DNA of 56,082 nt from Shewanella sp. CG12_big_fil_rev_8_21_14_0_65_47_15 (GCF_002783505.1 NZ_PFGL01000028.1:1-56082); one strand, 5' to 3'; shown: positions 16,884-26,015, counted from the stretch's first letter. Made by a program: numbers and translations. Notes: generated by a model not told the origin, from the letters alone.

Positions 16884-18308
16884 TTAACGCAGGAATATTT
16901 TCATCAGCATACGTTGGATAAAAGTGCCATAGGGCGGATGCACAAATTTACCCGTGTTGAAGCGGCCACGGCTGAGCACAGTTTTAGCATGGCTAAAGGT
17001 CAAGAAACCTTCCTTACCATGGTAATGCCCCATGCCCGATGGGCCGATACCGCCAAAGGGCGCGTCATCCGCCGCCACATGGAACACGGTTTCGTTAATA
17101 CAAACGCCACCCGAGTGGGTCTGCATAAGGATTTTTTGCTGGCTTGGTTCATCGAAACTCATCACATAGAGTGCTAAGGGTCTTGCTCTCTGGTTGATAT
17201 ATTCAATCGCCTCGTCTAGCGAGTCATAACCGATAATGGGCAATAATGGGCCAAATATTTCCTCTTGCATCAATAGCATATCTTCGCTGGTGTGGGTTAT
17301 TAGCTGAGTAGCGAGCTTGCGATTAGCACTGTCGATAGTTTCATCCGTCGCCGAGATAACACTGGCTCCCTTGGCCTTAGCGTCCTCTAGCACTGCCATA
17401 AGGCGGTCAAACTGACGTGCATTAATGATGCTGCCATAGTCCTTGTTGTGGTTAATTGCACCGTACATGGCCTTAAACTTAGCTTGGTAGGCGGCGATAA
17501 AGTCAGCCACCTTGGCTTTAGGGCACAGAACATAATCTGGGGCTACACAGATTTGGCCTGCATTCAAACACTTGCCATAAATCATTCGCTCTACTGCTAC
17601 TTCCAGCTGCATATCGGGGGCGATAATGACTGGGGATTTTCCTCCGAGTTCGAGTGTCACTGGGGTGAGATTATTGGCTGCGGCGCGCATCACATGGCGA
17701 CCGACTGTGGTGGAGCCGGTAAAGAGCAAATGATCGAAGGGCAGGGCTGAAAATTGTGCGGCCACATCGGCTTCACCTTCGACCACAGCCACATGGGATG
17801 TTTCAAACACCTCGGCCAGTAATTGCGTTATTACCTTATTGGTTGCCGGGGTAAATTCTGACAATTTAAGCATGGCACGGTTGCCCGCGGCGATGGCGGT
17901 GACGAGCGGGCCAATTGACAGCATAACGGGAAAGTTCCACGGCACAATAATGCCGACAACCCCCAGTGGCTGATAATGCACTGTTACCCGCGCTGGGGCG
18001 AGCAAGATCCCCGCATGACGCGCACTAGGTTTGAGCCATTTTTTGAGGTTTTTCAAACTGTAATTGATGTTGTTGATCACAGGCATAATATCAGAGATCA
18101 GGCTGTCATCTTGGGATCTATGGCCGTAGTCTTGGCTCAATGCGGTCACTAAAGGGACTTGATACTTTAATACCGCCGCTTTAAGTCGAGTTAATTGCCC
18201 ATGGCGGGTGCCATAATCGGGATTGGGGTTGGCGAGGTAACTTAGGCGTTGGTGCTGGAGTAACGCTGTGAGCGGTGAAACGTTAGCAGGGTTGCTGGCC
18301 ATATTCAT
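16884..18308 (-). CDS. aldehyde dehydrogenase (coniferyl aldehyde dehydrogenase type)
   Basis: A 474-residue NAD(P)-dependent dehydrogenase that oxidises an aldehyde to the acid. Visible: the coenzyme segment VPWNFPVMLSIGP, turn FTGSTTVGRHV, the catalytic Glu in TLELGGKSPVI, and the catalytic Cys in NAGQICVAPDYVL; the C-terminal MPFGG-like part reads DAPFGGIGPSGMGHYHG. Its length (about 475) and the lipid-facing C-terminal hydrophobic tail IQRMLMKIFL resemble class-3 / CalB-type enzymes acting on long-chain or aromatic aldehydes. Co-directional with and upstream of the TetR gene; likely repressed by it. Confidence 0.92.
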   Translation of the reverse strand: MNMASNPANVSPLTALLQHQRLSYLANPNPDYGTRHGQLTRLKAAVLKYQVPLVTALSQDYGHRSQDDSLISDIMPVINNINYSLKNLKKWLKPSARHAGILLAPARVTVHYQPLGVVGIIVPWNFPVMLSIGPLVTAIAAGNRAMLKLSEFTPATNKVITQLLAEVFETSHVAVVEGEADVAAQFSALPFDHLLFTGSTTVGRHVMRAAANNLTPVTLELGGKSPVIIAPDMQLEVAVERMIYGKCLNAGQICVAPDYVLCPKAKVADFIAAYQAKFKAMYGAINHNKDYGSIINARQFDRLMAVLEDAKAKGASVISATDETIDSANRKLATQLITHTSEDMLLMQEEIFGPLLPIIGYDSLDEAIEYINQRARPLALYVMSFDEPSQQKILMQTHSGGVCINETVFHVAADDAPFGGIGPSGMGHYHGKEGFLTFSHAKTVLSRGRFNTGKFVHPPYGTFIQRMLMKIFLR

Positions 18309-18381
18309 TGTGGTTGCTCCAGATATAAATGGGTGTGATAGGCAAATAACATGCGCAATTTAACTGTGTATCAGTTCAATA

Positions 18382-18409
18382 GATAAACCGACTGATTAGT
18401 CGGTTTATC
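18382..18409. promoter_or_regulatory. 28-bp palindrome, probable TetR operator
   Basis: GATAAACCGACT (18382-18393), spacer GATT, AGTCGGTTTATC (18398-18409): perfect 12-bp arms. It is 74 bp before the dehydrogenase start and overlaps the place where its promoter should be. Size and form fit TetR-family operators; the TetR gene adjacent to the dehydrogenase is the natural partner. Confidence 0.75.
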
Positions 18410-18524
18410 CTAGCTGGCTTAGTGAGTCAGTGCAAGCTATCTGATGCATTTATGAACAAGATCACAACTTAGCAGGGGCTTAGCTTCTACACTTATAGGA
18501 TAATTTGTTAGACAAGGAGTATCT

Positions 18525-18908
18525 ATGACATTGTTAAAACACGGAATTTCTATTGGTATCGAACGATATGGTGATGATGATTTTTTTGTCGCCTTTAAGG
18601 CCGTCGGAAAGTTAACCCATCAAGATTACGAGATGATGGTGCCAGTGCTCGAGTCCGCGCTGGAAGGTGTGAAAGACCCTGATATTTATGCCCTAGTGGA
18701 TGTGACTGAACTCGATGGTTGGGAATTACAGGCCGCTTGGGATGATCTAAAATTAGGAGTGAAGCACGCTCGTCATTTTGAAAGAATTGCCATAGTCGGT
18801 AAGACGACCCTGCAGGAAGTCATGGCGAAATTGGCAAATTGGTTTACGCCCGCCGAGGTGAAGTTTTTTGTGGATAAAGGTGATGCGGTTGCTTGGTTAA
18901 AAGACTAG
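18525..18908 (+). CDS. SpoIIAA-like (STAS-like) protein
   Basis: A 127-residue cytosolic protein of the SpoIIAA-like family, a fold related to anti-sigma-factor antagonists. Pattern: FFVAFKAVGKLTHQDYEMMVPVLESAL, then IYALVDVTELDGWELQAAWDDLKLG and FERIAIVGKTTLQEVMAKLANWFT. Ribosome binding site AAGGAG lies directly before the ATG. Family members are often found beside stress genes; here two UspA genes follow. Function in Shewanella is unknown to me. Confidence 0.88.
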   Translation: MTLLKHGISIGIERYGDDDFFVAFKAVGKLTHQDYEMMVPVLESALEGVKDPDIYALVDVTELDGWELQAAWDDLKLGVKHARHFERIAIVGKTTLQEVMAKLANWFTPAEVKFFVDKGDAVAWLKD

Positions 18909-18983
18909 CGAGAGCCCTTTAACTGAGTCCCTTAATAGCAAACAACTCGGCATTCGATTAGCGTCATAGAAGGAGTCAAGATT

Positions 18984-19415
18984 ATGCGTACAGGTCAAAT
19001 ACTCTGGCCCACAGATTTCTCTGAAACTGCGGCCCATGCTCTGCGATATGCCATTGAAATGGCAAACCTATATCACGTAGGGCTAAAAATTTTACACGTG
19101 GTAGAACAGCCTATGGGTGATGAAAATTTTATGATTCTATCTATCACCCCAGAGGAACTTGCTAAGAGTATGGAAGAGGCTGCCGCGACTAAGATGCAGG
19201 CTTTACTCGCGGGGTTAAAAACTGAACTACCAATTACAACTTTGATCCGTCGGGGTGATCCCGTCGAGCAAATTTTGGAGGAGGCGAAGGGAAAAGATGT
19301 TGGCATGGTGGTGATCGCGAGCCATGGTCGTACCGGGATCTCCCACTTTTTGCACACTAATGTTGCCGAAGCGGTAGCGAACAGTGCGGCCTGCCCAGTG
19401 CTCGTTGTTAAATAA
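18984..19415 (+). CDS. universal stress protein UspA family (first)
   Basis: A 143-residue single UspA domain. Begins MRTGQILWPTDFSETAAHALRY, with the beta-strand VGLKILHVV and the nucleotide-binding motif VVIASHGRTGISHFLHTNVAEAVA near the end, i.e. the G-2x-G-9x-G(S/T) type pattern in reduced form. ATP-binding or AMP-binding UspA proteins respond to growth arrest. Strong AGGAG site. Lies 75 bp after the SpoIIAA-like gene. Confidence 0.93.
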   Translation: MRTGQILWPTDFSETAAHALRYAIEMANLYHVGLKILHVVEQPMGDENFMILSITPEELAKSMEEAAATKMQALLAGLKTELPITTLIRRGDPVEQILEEAKGKDVGMVVIASHGRTGISHFLHTNVAEAVANSAACPVLVVK

Positions 19416-19440
19416 AAGCGAGTTTATAGCATATATGTAT

Positions 19441-19468
19441 AAGGGCGCTAAGGCGTCCTTTGTTTTTG
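19441..19468 (+). terminator. terminator between the two uspA genes
   Basis: Stem AAGGGCGC (19441-19448) / GCGTCCTT (19453-19460, one G-U pair), loop TAAG, followed by TGTTTTTG. It makes the second UspA gene a separate unit. Confidence 0.7.
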
Positions 19469-19607
19469 ATTACTAAAGAATAACTAATCGACATGCCCGA
19501 GAGGGAAACCTAGCTTACTGCGATAAAAAAGTGCTATTTTGATGCTGAATAGATAGGTTTTATTCCTGAGATTGGTCAACTGAAAAACTCAAACAATGGA
19601 TATGATT

Positions 19608-20045
19608 ATGCGTACTCAAGAAGTGCTATGCCCTACGGATTTTTCGTTAACTGCTGCCCATGCACTTAAATATGCTGTTGAAATGGCTAATTTTTATCAA
19701 GTGAATATCCGATTGCTGCATGTGACTAGCCCGTCTCGAAGCGCACATTTTTACGGGGTCGCTGTCGATACTCCTGCTACCTTAGAAGAGGCATTGGCGA
19801 CTTTTGTCGAGACTAAAATGCACACATTGCAACAGGAAATGCAACGGGATTTAGCGGCTGGCTTAAGCATTAAAACCGTTATTCGCCATGGTGATGTGAG
19901 TGAGGCAATTTTGGCTGAATCCACCGATGTGGGTATGGTCGTGATTGCTAGCCATGGTTGCAGTGGTTTAGCCGATTTTCTCAAGCCCCATGTGAGCCAA
20001 GACATCATTAAACTGGCCAAATGCCCAGTACTGGTGATTAAATAG
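19608..20045 (+). CDS. universal stress protein UspA family (second)
   Basis: A 145-residue paralogue of the preceding UspA protein, sharing the frame MRT-x-x-x-L-x-PTDFS-x-TAAHAL and VVIASHGCSGLADFL. I chose ATG 19608 by alignment with the paralogue; an in-frame ATG at 19596 would add four residues. The two are about half identical, so the duplication is old. A cysteine replaces the arginine in the SHGR motif of the first copy, which may change nucleotide binding. Confidence 0.9.
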   Translation: MRTQEVLCPTDFSLTAAHALKYAVEMANFYQVNIRLLHVTSPSRSAHFYGVAVDTPATLEEALATFVETKMHTLQQEMQRDLAAGLSIKTVIRHGDVSEAILAESTDVGMVVIASHGCSGLADFLKPHVSQDIIKLAKCPVLVIK

Positions 20046-20061
20046 AGGGATTTATTCGCCC

Positions 20062-20913
20062 TTAGAGCGGGTCGTTTTTCAGGATGATATGATCCACTAT
20101 AGTGCTAGACGCCTCGCTCTCTAGGGATAGAAGGCGTCGATACTTTTCCTGCAGCGCCGCTAACGTACCATCTCCCGTTATTTGTTTGAGGCCGACATTA
20201 AAATCATCCCGAATATGGGCATCTAAAAAGGCGAAGCGGTATTCAGTAGGTGGAAATATTTTATTGCATACAGCAACTTGCTTCATTTCTCTATCGGTCA
20301 GCTTTCCTTCAAGGTAGGCCTGTTTTAAATAGTATTTGAAGATATTTTTATCCATCACAACCACATCGGCCCTATGTTTCATCAACATATATACCTGTTG
20401 TATTTGCCGCGCCTGCTCTTGATAACTGCTATTGGCCTTAGCCATGCTGGAAAACTCCTCCCCTAGCATAAACGAGGCGCGCTGGAAGGCGACCACTTTC
20501 AGGTGGCGCAAGTCATCTATGCTATTAATATTAAAGTTTTTATTTTCAAGAGTGATGGCGCAGTTTTGGTAGGTGATGGCGACATCCGAGTAAAATACCT
20601 TATCGATCATGCCCTCTTTGATATTGATAATGCCATCGAGTTTCCCCTCCCTTAGCTCATGGAAAGTACGGGCAAGGGGGAGATATTGAATTGAGGCGTT
20701 ATGTCCCTTGACGGCAAGTGCTTGATGGAGCAGTTCGAGTTCGAGTCCGCTGTTAGTCTCTTGGATCACATAGGGGGGAATTGAAAGACTCACTCCAATT
20801 TTAAGCTCGGTCGCTTGGCTAATTTGATAATTGAATAGGGCGAGTAACCCTATCAATTTGCAACAGTTAGGGGAAGTATTTGAGCAATTGGAGATGATTT
20901 TATTATGAAACAT
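20062..20913 (-). CDS. periplasmic solute-binding family 3 protein (orphan)
   Basis: A 283-residue protein with an amino-acid-binding (SBP family 3) fold: LKIGVSLSIPPYVIQETNSGLELELLHQAL, LREGKLDGIINIK, DVVVMDKNIFKYYLKQA and FRFAF-like YRFAFLDAH. A hydrophobic N-terminal stretch LIGLLALFNYQISQA may be the signal peptide, though it is preceded by an odd polar, cysteine-containing leader. No permease or ATPase gene is adjacent, so it may act as a sensor-type or stand-alone binding protein, as many orphan Shewanella family-3 proteins do. Confidence 0.82.
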   Translation of the reverse strand: MFHNKIISNCSNTSPNCCKLIGLLALFNYQISQATELKIGVSLSIPPYVIQETNSGLELELLHQALAVKGHNASIQYLPLARTFHELREGKLDGIINIKEGMIDKVFYSDVAITYQNCAITLENKNFNINSIDDLRHLKVVAFQRASFMLGEEFSSMAKANSSYQEQARQIQQVYMLMKHRADVVVMDKNIFKYYLKQAYLEGKLTDREMKQVAVCNKIFPPTEYRFAFLDAHIRDDFNVGLKQITGDGTLAALQEKYRRLLSLESEASSTIVDHIILKNDPL

Positions 20914-20955
20914 AAATGACTCAATCCTCCATTGGGCTCAGAAGCTGCTGTATTT

Positions 20956-21016
20956 GAGACTCGCTACACCATTTCCTGACTCACTTGAATAAGTGTAGCG
21001 CGTCTAGGCAAGTCTC
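20956..21016. repeat. inverted repeat in intergenic gap
   Basis: GAGACT-CGCTACAC (20956-20969) is mirrored by GTGTAGCG (20993-21000) and, after ten bases, AGTCTC (21011-21016). It lies between two minus-strand genes; it could be a weak transcript end or a regulator site. Confidence 0.4.
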
Positions 21017-21042
21017 AACTCAATTTATTCAAATATTCAGCA

Positions 21043-21594
21043 TTAAAAGGATGAGCCTGGTTCAGTTAAAAAGGCTAGTTCGGCGGCAGTCGACTCTCTG
21101 CCTAAAATGCTATTCCTGTGGGGGTAACGGCCAAATCTATCGATAATGGCCTTATGGCGAAGTTCAAATTCGAGGTTAGCCTGCGCCGCTTCACGATTAA
21201 AAAGCTTTACTGCCACTTGGTGAATGGCCGCCGATTCACTGTGCATATAGGGCATAAAGAGAAAGGGAACCTGCTTCGGCTTGAGGGCTAAATCGGCCTG
21301 CTGGGCGACGGCTTCTTGGGCGAGCACTAAGGCGATGGCATCGGCTTCGAAGGCGGCAGGGGTATCGCGGTAAATATTACGTGAGAATTGATCTAGCACG
21401 ATAATCTCGGCTAATCGCCCCTGTGGCGTTATACGCCAATGAGCGAGTTCGCCCCGTTTGGCTTGTTGCAGAACGCCTTCGAAACGCGCTTTGATCTGTG
21501 CATCAAAGTCGGCGTCTTTTATCCACCAATATTTGGCAGGGGTTTCTTCAAACCAAAAGCTAAGCACTTGATCTGCGGTGATTGTCTGGTTCAT
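21043..21594 (-). CDS. DUF924 family protein
   Basis: A 183-residue cytosolic protein of the DUF924 family: TADQVLSFWFEETPAKYWWIKDADFD, LAEIIVLDQFSRNIYRDTPAAFEAD, PFLFMPYMHSES and FGRYPHRNSILGRESTAAELAFL, in the usual order with the conserved DQFSRNIYR and RYPHRN motifs. The start is ATG 21594 (MNQTITADQ); a longer frame to 21753 would run through the repeat element and add unrelated residues. The family is helical and TPR-like, function unknown. Confidence 0.92.
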   Translation of the reverse strand: MNQTITADQVLSFWFEETPAKYWWIKDADFDAQIKARFEGVLQQAKRGELAHWRITPQGRLAEIIVLDQFSRNIYRDTPAAFEADAIALVLAQEAVAQQADLALKPKQVPFLFMPYMHSESAAIHQVAVKLFNREAAQANLEFELRHKAIIDRFGRYPHRNSILGRESTAAELAFLTEPGSSF

Positions 21595-21705
21595 ATTGGC
21601 ATTCTTTCTACGCGGGAGACTTACCCTATGAATAACAGCGATTGGGGGGCGAATACAAGCTTTTGCTAAAATTTCCTCATTAAATAGTCGTTCCAAACTA
21701 TCGAC

Positions 21706-21760
21706 CGCTTTATCGGACGAGCAGGGCATCGCTAAGCGAACTCCCTGCGCCAAGGCTGAG
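21706..21760. repeat. half copy of palindromic intergenic repeat
   Basis: Shares CTTTAT, GAGCAGGG, ATCGCTAAGC and CCCTGCGCCA in order with the element at 16745-16790. It forms its own hairpin GCAGGG...CCCTGC (21721-21748) with inner CGCT/AGCG. The right half of the longer element is absent. The 300-bp gap 21595-21893 otherwise holds the start regions of the flanking divergent genes. Confidence 0.65.
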
Positions 21761-21893
21761 CATCACACAGTGATTAGCTGTATGCATGGAGTGTATGCAA
21801 GGGTTATGGGGAAAAGGGCAACAATTTAATGCTGGCTATTGCCTTATTAGCTGAATATCAAGTAGTTTTAATACTAGTTCCCTTGGTTTTTTA

Positions 21894-22229
21894 ATGAGTC
21901 ATCCTATGCCACTTCCTCAGCCAGTTTCACAACAGGTTTCAAAGCAACATAAGGCGTTTTTACGTAAGCTCTATTTAGCGCATTTGATGGATGACGAACG
22001 CCATAATCTATTATCACTCAATAAGTTAACTGGTATGCCGCGGCGTACGTTACAGGATGCCATTGCGGCGTTTGAGGATATAGGTATCAGTGTCGAATTT
22101 GTGCAGGAGGGGAATCGTAATAATGCGGGCTACTACCGAGTGGTGACTTGGGGGCCGATCAGCAGTGCCTGGGTTGATACTCATGTGACGGATATTGCTG
22201 ATTTGATTGGGATAACCGCCGCTAACTAA
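21894..22229 (+). CDS. small winged-helix DNA-binding protein
   Basis: A 111-residue protein. After a polar Gln/Ser-rich start, residues about 20-85 read as a winged helix: FLRKLYLAHLMDDERHNLLSLNKL, recognition part TGMPRRTLQDAIAAFEDIGI, and a wing VEFVQEGNRNNAGYYRV. It resembles gammaproteobacterial HTH proteins of unassigned family. No partner gene is evident; it is convergent with the DUF2956 gene. Confidence 0.75.
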   Translation: MSHPMPLPQPVSQQVSKQHKAFLRKLYLAHLMDDERHNLLSLNKLTGMPRRTLQDAIAAFEDIGISVEFVQEGNRNNAGYYRVVTWGPISSAWVDTHVTDIADLIGITAAN

Positions 22230-22270
22230 TCATTTTGAATAACCCGTTATTAAGCCGATACCACCACTAA

Positions 22271-22609
22271 TCAAGAGCAATATGCTGCAAATCCAATCCA
22301 ACTTAAGAGTAAGAGTGCGATGGCAACCCAAGTGGCGCTGGTAAACTGGCCTTGGGGAGCAAGATGTTCGGTAAAAGTATCCGCATCTTCGTCTTCAGTT
22401 GCTGGGCGTGATTTTGCTTTCAACTGTTGTTTACGGAACTTATCCCGTTCGCGGGCTTTGGCTTTTTGAAGTTTCTTGTATTCGGCTATGCCTTTTTCAA
22501 TCCCTTGGGCGATGAGTTTAGTTTGCTCTTTAGTTTGTCCCGGTCTTTGGGTGGCCTTGGCTGCGGCTAAGGCCTCTTGTTGAGTTTCGCTTGAGATACT
22601 GGGTTTCAT
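22271..22609 (-). CDS. DUF2956 family membrane protein
   Basis: A 112-residue protein typical of DUF2956: an N-terminal SSETQQEALAAAKATQRPGQTKEQT, a long basic helix GIEKGIAEYKKLQKAKARERDKF, and a single C-terminal membrane helix ATWVAIALLLLSWIGFAAY. A tail-anchored topology with a basic cytoplasmic coil is likely. Role unknown. It precedes the haem importer genes on the same strand but is separated by about 95 bp and is probably an independent unit. Confidence 0.85.
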   Translation of the reverse strand: MKPSISSETQQEALAAAKATQRPGQTKEQTKLIAQGIEKGIAEYKKLQKAKARERDKFRKQQLKAKSRPATEDEDADTFTEHLAPQGQFTSATWVAIALLLLSWIGFAAYCS

Positions 22610-22703
22610 CTAGTTCCTACTTGGGCTGTACGGGCTAAAAGTCTACTCGCGCCGATTATAGCCATATTCTGAGATAAAACTCAGGGCCAATATCTTCATT
22701 TCA

Positions 22704-23525
22704 CTAAAAAATTAGCGGATGTCCCCCCTTGGGAGCGGGAACATACACAGGTTCGTAATCCCAAACTTGGCGTATGGTCTTAACCGATAAGGCCTCACTA
22801 GGCTTGCCTTCACTCACTATTTGCCCTTGTTTTAACACCAGAATTTGATCGCTATAACGGGCTGCTTGATTAAGGTCGTGCAGTACTAAGACCACAGTAT
22901 AAGCCTGTTCATGGGCTAACCGCTGGGCCAGTTCCAGCACTCTGTGCTGCTGGGCAAGATCCAATGCCGAGGTGGGCTCATCCAGTAATAGTATGGGCGG
23001 GAACGGCGATTGACTGAGCTGAGTCAAGACGCGGGCGAGCTGGACTCGCTGTTTCTCACCGCCGGATAGGGTCGGGTAACTGCGCTTAGCAAGATGAGTT
23101 AAGCCCACTTTTGCGAGTTGCTCGGCAACGAGAGTTTCCCCATCTTTGTAATTGAGGGTTAAGGGATACAAACCCATGGACACCACTTCTGACACCGCAA
23201 AAGGGAAGGTAAGGCTGGCGTGCTGCGGCAGTACTGCCAAGGATTTTGCCAGTGCCGCCCTTGGCCAATCACCCAAGGGAATATTGCCCAGTTTTATACT
23301 CGAAGAGGGCGTTTTTATCTCTTGGCACAATGCCTTAAGTAGAGTGGATTTTCCCGCACCATTGGGGCCAAGCAAGGCGGTGATAGCGCCAGACTGAAAT
23401 TGAACATTAATATCGCTAAGTACGCTTTTTTGCCCAATAGAAACATTAAGACCGCAGACACTGAGCTTAAGGTCGGGCGCTGGATTGATGGCTGAATGCG
23501 CTCGACTCGAATGGGTAGTTATCAT
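22704..23525 (-). CDS. hmuV: haem ABC importer ATP-binding protein
   Basis: A 273-residue ATPase: Walker [10 protein letters not shown], signature LSGGEKQR, Walker [13 protein letters not shown], and the switch [13 protein letters not shown], the last being typical of the BtuD/FhuC/HmuV group. Positioned ten bases after hmuU, third gene of hmuTUV, so it supplies energy for haem (or haemin-iron) uptake across the inner membrane. Last gene of the minus-strand tonB-exbB-exbD-hmuTUV cluster. Confidence 0.95.
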   Translation of the reverse strand: MITTHSSRAHSAINPAPDLKLSVCGLNVSIGQKSVLSDINVQFQSGAITALLGPNGAGKSTLLKALCQEIKTPSSSIKLGNIPLGDWPRAALAKSLAVLPQHASLTFPFAVSEVVSMGLYPLTLNYKDGETLVAEQLAKVGLTHLAKRSYPTLSGGEKQRVQLARVLTQLSQSPFPPILLLDEPTSALDLAQQHRVLELAQRLAHEQAYTVVLVLHDLNQAARYSDQILVLKQGQIVSEGKPSEALSVKTIRQVWDYEPVYVPAPKGGHPLIF

Positions 23526-23535
23526 AAACAGAGAC

Positions 23536-24552
23536 TCAGACTAACTTGCTACGTTGTTGTAGCAGTAAATAAATAAAGAAAGGTGCACCAAGGAGTGCGG
23601 TTACAAGTCCGACGGGTAACTCTGCTGGGGGCAAAAAGGCGCGGGCGCCGATATCGGCCAGCGCTAAGAGGGCGGCGCCTAAAAGTGCACTGGTAGGTAA
23701 GAGTCGTTTATGGTCTGGCCCTAACATCATGCGCACTAAATGCGGCACAACTAAGCCAATAAAGCCGATAATCCCGGTAGCGGCCACACTCACCCCCACG
23801 CCTAAGGCGCAGAGTAAAATCAGCCTTAGTTTAAGCCTGTCCACATCTATCCCTAGATGTCTGGCCTCGGCCTCGCCAAGGAGTAAGGCATTGAGCGCCG
23901 TGGCATCTTGGCGAAAGCGCCAACTAAGCAGGGCTAAGGAGACTAAAGATAGGCTGACATAGATCCATTGTGCACCCGCAATTGTCCCCATCTGCCAAAG
24001 GGTTAAATCACGCAGCGCTATATCGTTAGCAAGATAGGTTAACACCCCTATCCCTGCACCAGCCAGTGCCGCTATGGCTACCCCTGACAGTAATAGCAAT
24101 ACGACCGATGTCCCCGTTGGACCGTTGGCGAGGCGATAGACGACCAGAGTCGTGATTAACCCTAAGGCAAAGGCGCTCATGGGGATCATTAATGGACTGG
24201 CATTGGGTAGCAACACAATACAAAGGGCTGCGCCCAGTGCCGCACCGGATGACACGCCTATAATGCCGGGATCGGCCAAGGGATTGCGAAAAAGTCCCTG
24301 CATCACAGCGCCACACTGGGCGAGCGTGGCTCCGACCGCCATAGCCAAGAGTGTTCGAGGTAAACGAACATTGTTGATCACTAGCTGTTCATGGGGAGCA
24401 ATATTGCCCACATTTTGTTGGGTGGCCCAGTTAAACACCGCACTTAAGGCGTCGATTAGGCTAATGCTCACAGGGCCAGTACTGACCGAGAGCAGGCAAC
24501 TTAAGCCGAGCAGTGCAAGGAGACTGGGCCAGAGCCAGCGGTTGAGCAACAT
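23536..24552 (-). CDS. hmuU: haem ABC importer permease
   Basis: A 338-residue permease of the BtuC/FecCD family with about ten membrane helices; the core [19 protein letters not shown] segment reads [20 protein letters not shown] and the coupling region [19 protein letters not shown] is intact. Start ATG 24552 is chosen because AAGGA precedes it and because the longer frame to 24654 would overlap hmuT. Acts with HmuT and HmuV. Confidence 0.95.
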   Translation of the reverse strand: MLLNRWLWPSLLALLGLSCLLSVSTGPVSISLIDALSAVFNWATQQNVGNIAPHEQLVINNVRLPRTLLAMAVGATLAQCGAVMQGLFRNPLADPGIIGVSSGAALGAALCIVLLPNASPLMIPMSAFALGLITTLVVYRLANGPTGTSVVLLLLSGVAIAALAGAGIGVLTYLANDIALRDLTLWQMGTIAGAQWIYVSLSLVSLALLSWRFRQDATALNALLLGEAEARHLGIDVDRLKLRLILLCALGVGVSVAATGIIGFIGLVVPHLVRMMLGPDHKRLLPTSALLGAALLALADIGARAFLPPAELPVGLVTALLGAPFFIYLLLQQRSKLV

Positions 24553-24607
24553 CTTAGTTATCCTTTCCCATGGCGAATGGTTTTGCAAAAGTGATAGCCA
24601 GCATAAA

Positions 24608-25567
24608 TTACTGGCCTTGACTGAGTAGGCTGTTGGCAAGGGTGTCGGCGGCATTAATGGCGCTGAGGCCTAAACCACCGAGTAAGGCTTGCGGTGTCAG
24701 GGGTTGGATATGGCCATTTTTACCCGCAGGGGTATGGGCGAGCAGCGGCATTTCCTTCAGCAGTTCTTGGGCGATTTGTTGACTGCTTTGCTCGTCCGGT
24801 TTATCGCTGCGTTTTGACAGCAAAATCAGGTCGGGTTGCAAAGACAAAATGCCTTCCTGGGATAGGGTTTTATAGCCATCAAAGTCGGCGATATTGCTTG
24901 CCCCTGAAAGCGCAATAATGGCGTCAGCGGCTGTGCCTTTGCCCCCGACCCGCGCACCTCGGCCCTCTTGCAGGAGCATAAAGAGGATTTTAGGTTGATG
25001 GTTGGAACCACTGATTTGTTGTTTTTTCAGCGCTAAATTCTGCAACTTCCCCTGAAGATCTTGCTTTAGTCTAATGGCGTTTTGCTGGCGCTGGAGTAGG
25101 TCGCCTAAAGTATCGATATTGCTCAACAGTTGAGCTTCATCCTTAGTCGCGGGTAATTGCACTACTGGGATTTGCGCCTGTTGTAGCACCCTGAGGGTGG
25201 TTTCTGGCCCCATCACATCCGAACCGATCACCAGCGTTGGTGAGAGGGCGATGATACCTTCGGCGGAGAGCATTCTATGGTAACCAAGTTTGGCAATATG
25301 GCCTAAGGTTTCGGGTACTAGGCTGGTGGAGTCTATGGCGACCAGTTGACTACCGGCATCGAGGGCCAGCACTAGCTCTGTCACCCCAGCGCCTGCGCTA
25401 ACGAGTCTGGTATTGGGTTCTGCACTAAAGGCACTAGCCGAAACACACGCTGCGATAATGGCAATGGTTAATTTCCATTTTTTCAATGGATTAATATTAT
25501 TTGTAGACACATCCCTAAGGGCTCTTAAGGTTCTGTTTAAGGGGAAGCGGATCGCTTGAAACAACAT
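24608..25567 (-). CDS. hmuT: periplasmic haem-binding protein
   Basis: A 319-residue substrate-binding protein. Ribosome site AGGAG lies seven bases before ATG 25567. The hydrophobic signal segment (LTIAIIAACVSASAFSA) is preceded by an unusually long, basic leader of about 30 residues; an internal start is possible but none has a better site. The mature part has RLVSAGAGVTELVLALD, LGYHRMLSAEGIIAL and QTLSQEGILSLQPDLI-type repeats common to HmuT/BtuF class III binding proteins, with a Tyr in GYHRMLS that is the usual haem ligand position. It begins ten bases after exbD. Confidence 0.92.
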   Translation of the reverse strand: MLFQAIRFPLNRTLRALRDVSTNNINPLKKWKLTIAIIAACVSASAFSAEPNTRLVSAGAGVTELVLALDAGSQLVAIDSTSLVPETLGHIAKLGYHRMLSAEGIIALSPTLVIGSDVMGPETTLRVLQQAQIPVVQLPATKDEAQLLSNIDTLGDLLQRQQNAIRLKQDLQGKLQNLALKKQQISGSNHQPKILFMLLQEGRGARVGGKGTAADAIIALSGASNIADFDGYKTLSQEGILSLQPDLILLSKRSDKPDEQSSQQIAQELLKEMPLLAHTPAGKNGHIQPLTPQALLGGLGLSAINAADTLANSLLSQGQ

Positions 25568-25577
25568 AGTTAAACTC

Positions 25578-26015
25578 CTAATGCTCCATTAAAATTTGAG
25601 TCTGGCCTATGGCCTGTGTCTGTAATAGCGCAAGCAATTGCATCAAGGGCTCCACGGGCGCGGCTTTATCGGCGGCAATGATGACGCTGGCCTCTGGCAT
25701 GGATTTGAAACGCTGCTCAAATGCGGCGCTAAAGCTGGCTAAGTCACTAAAAGGTTCACCATTAATCGCCCAATGGGGTGAGGTCGCCATGATATTGATA
25801 GCAATAGAAGGCTTATTCTCAAGGGCCGTGATAGCGGCACTCGAACTCTGGGGCACATCAACGGGCAGACTCAGTAATTGGCTGTTTGCCGTTAGGAGTA
25901 GAAACACTAATACGATAAAAATAATGTCGATTAATGCGGTTAAATCGATACTCGGTAATGACTCTGCCGGAGTTATGCCCGCCTGAGAAAAGGAGGATTT
26001 ATCGGTGCTTATCAT
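25578..26015 (-). CDS. exbD: TonB energising protein ExbD
   Basis: A 145-residue ExbD: short cytoplasmic start, one membrane helix (IDIIFIVLVFLLLTANSQLL) containing the essential Asp in LTALIDIIFI, then a periplasmic domain. Its start overlaps the exbB stop by four bases. With ExbB it harvests proton motive force for TonB. The set is dedicated to haem uptake judging by its neighbours. Confidence 0.95.
   Translation of the reverse strand: MISTDKSSFSQAGITPAESLPSIDLTALIDIIFIVLVFLLLTANSQLLSLPVDVPQSSSAAITALENKPSIAINIMATSPHWAINGEPFSDLASFSAAFEQRFKSMPEASVIIAADKAAPVEPLMQLLALLQTQAIGQTQILMEH

Noticed and set aside
16791..17177. 128-codon plus-strand frame across the repeat and dehydrogenase end
   Set aside because: It runs through a palindromic repeat and antisense to the conserved dehydrogenase; shadow frame.
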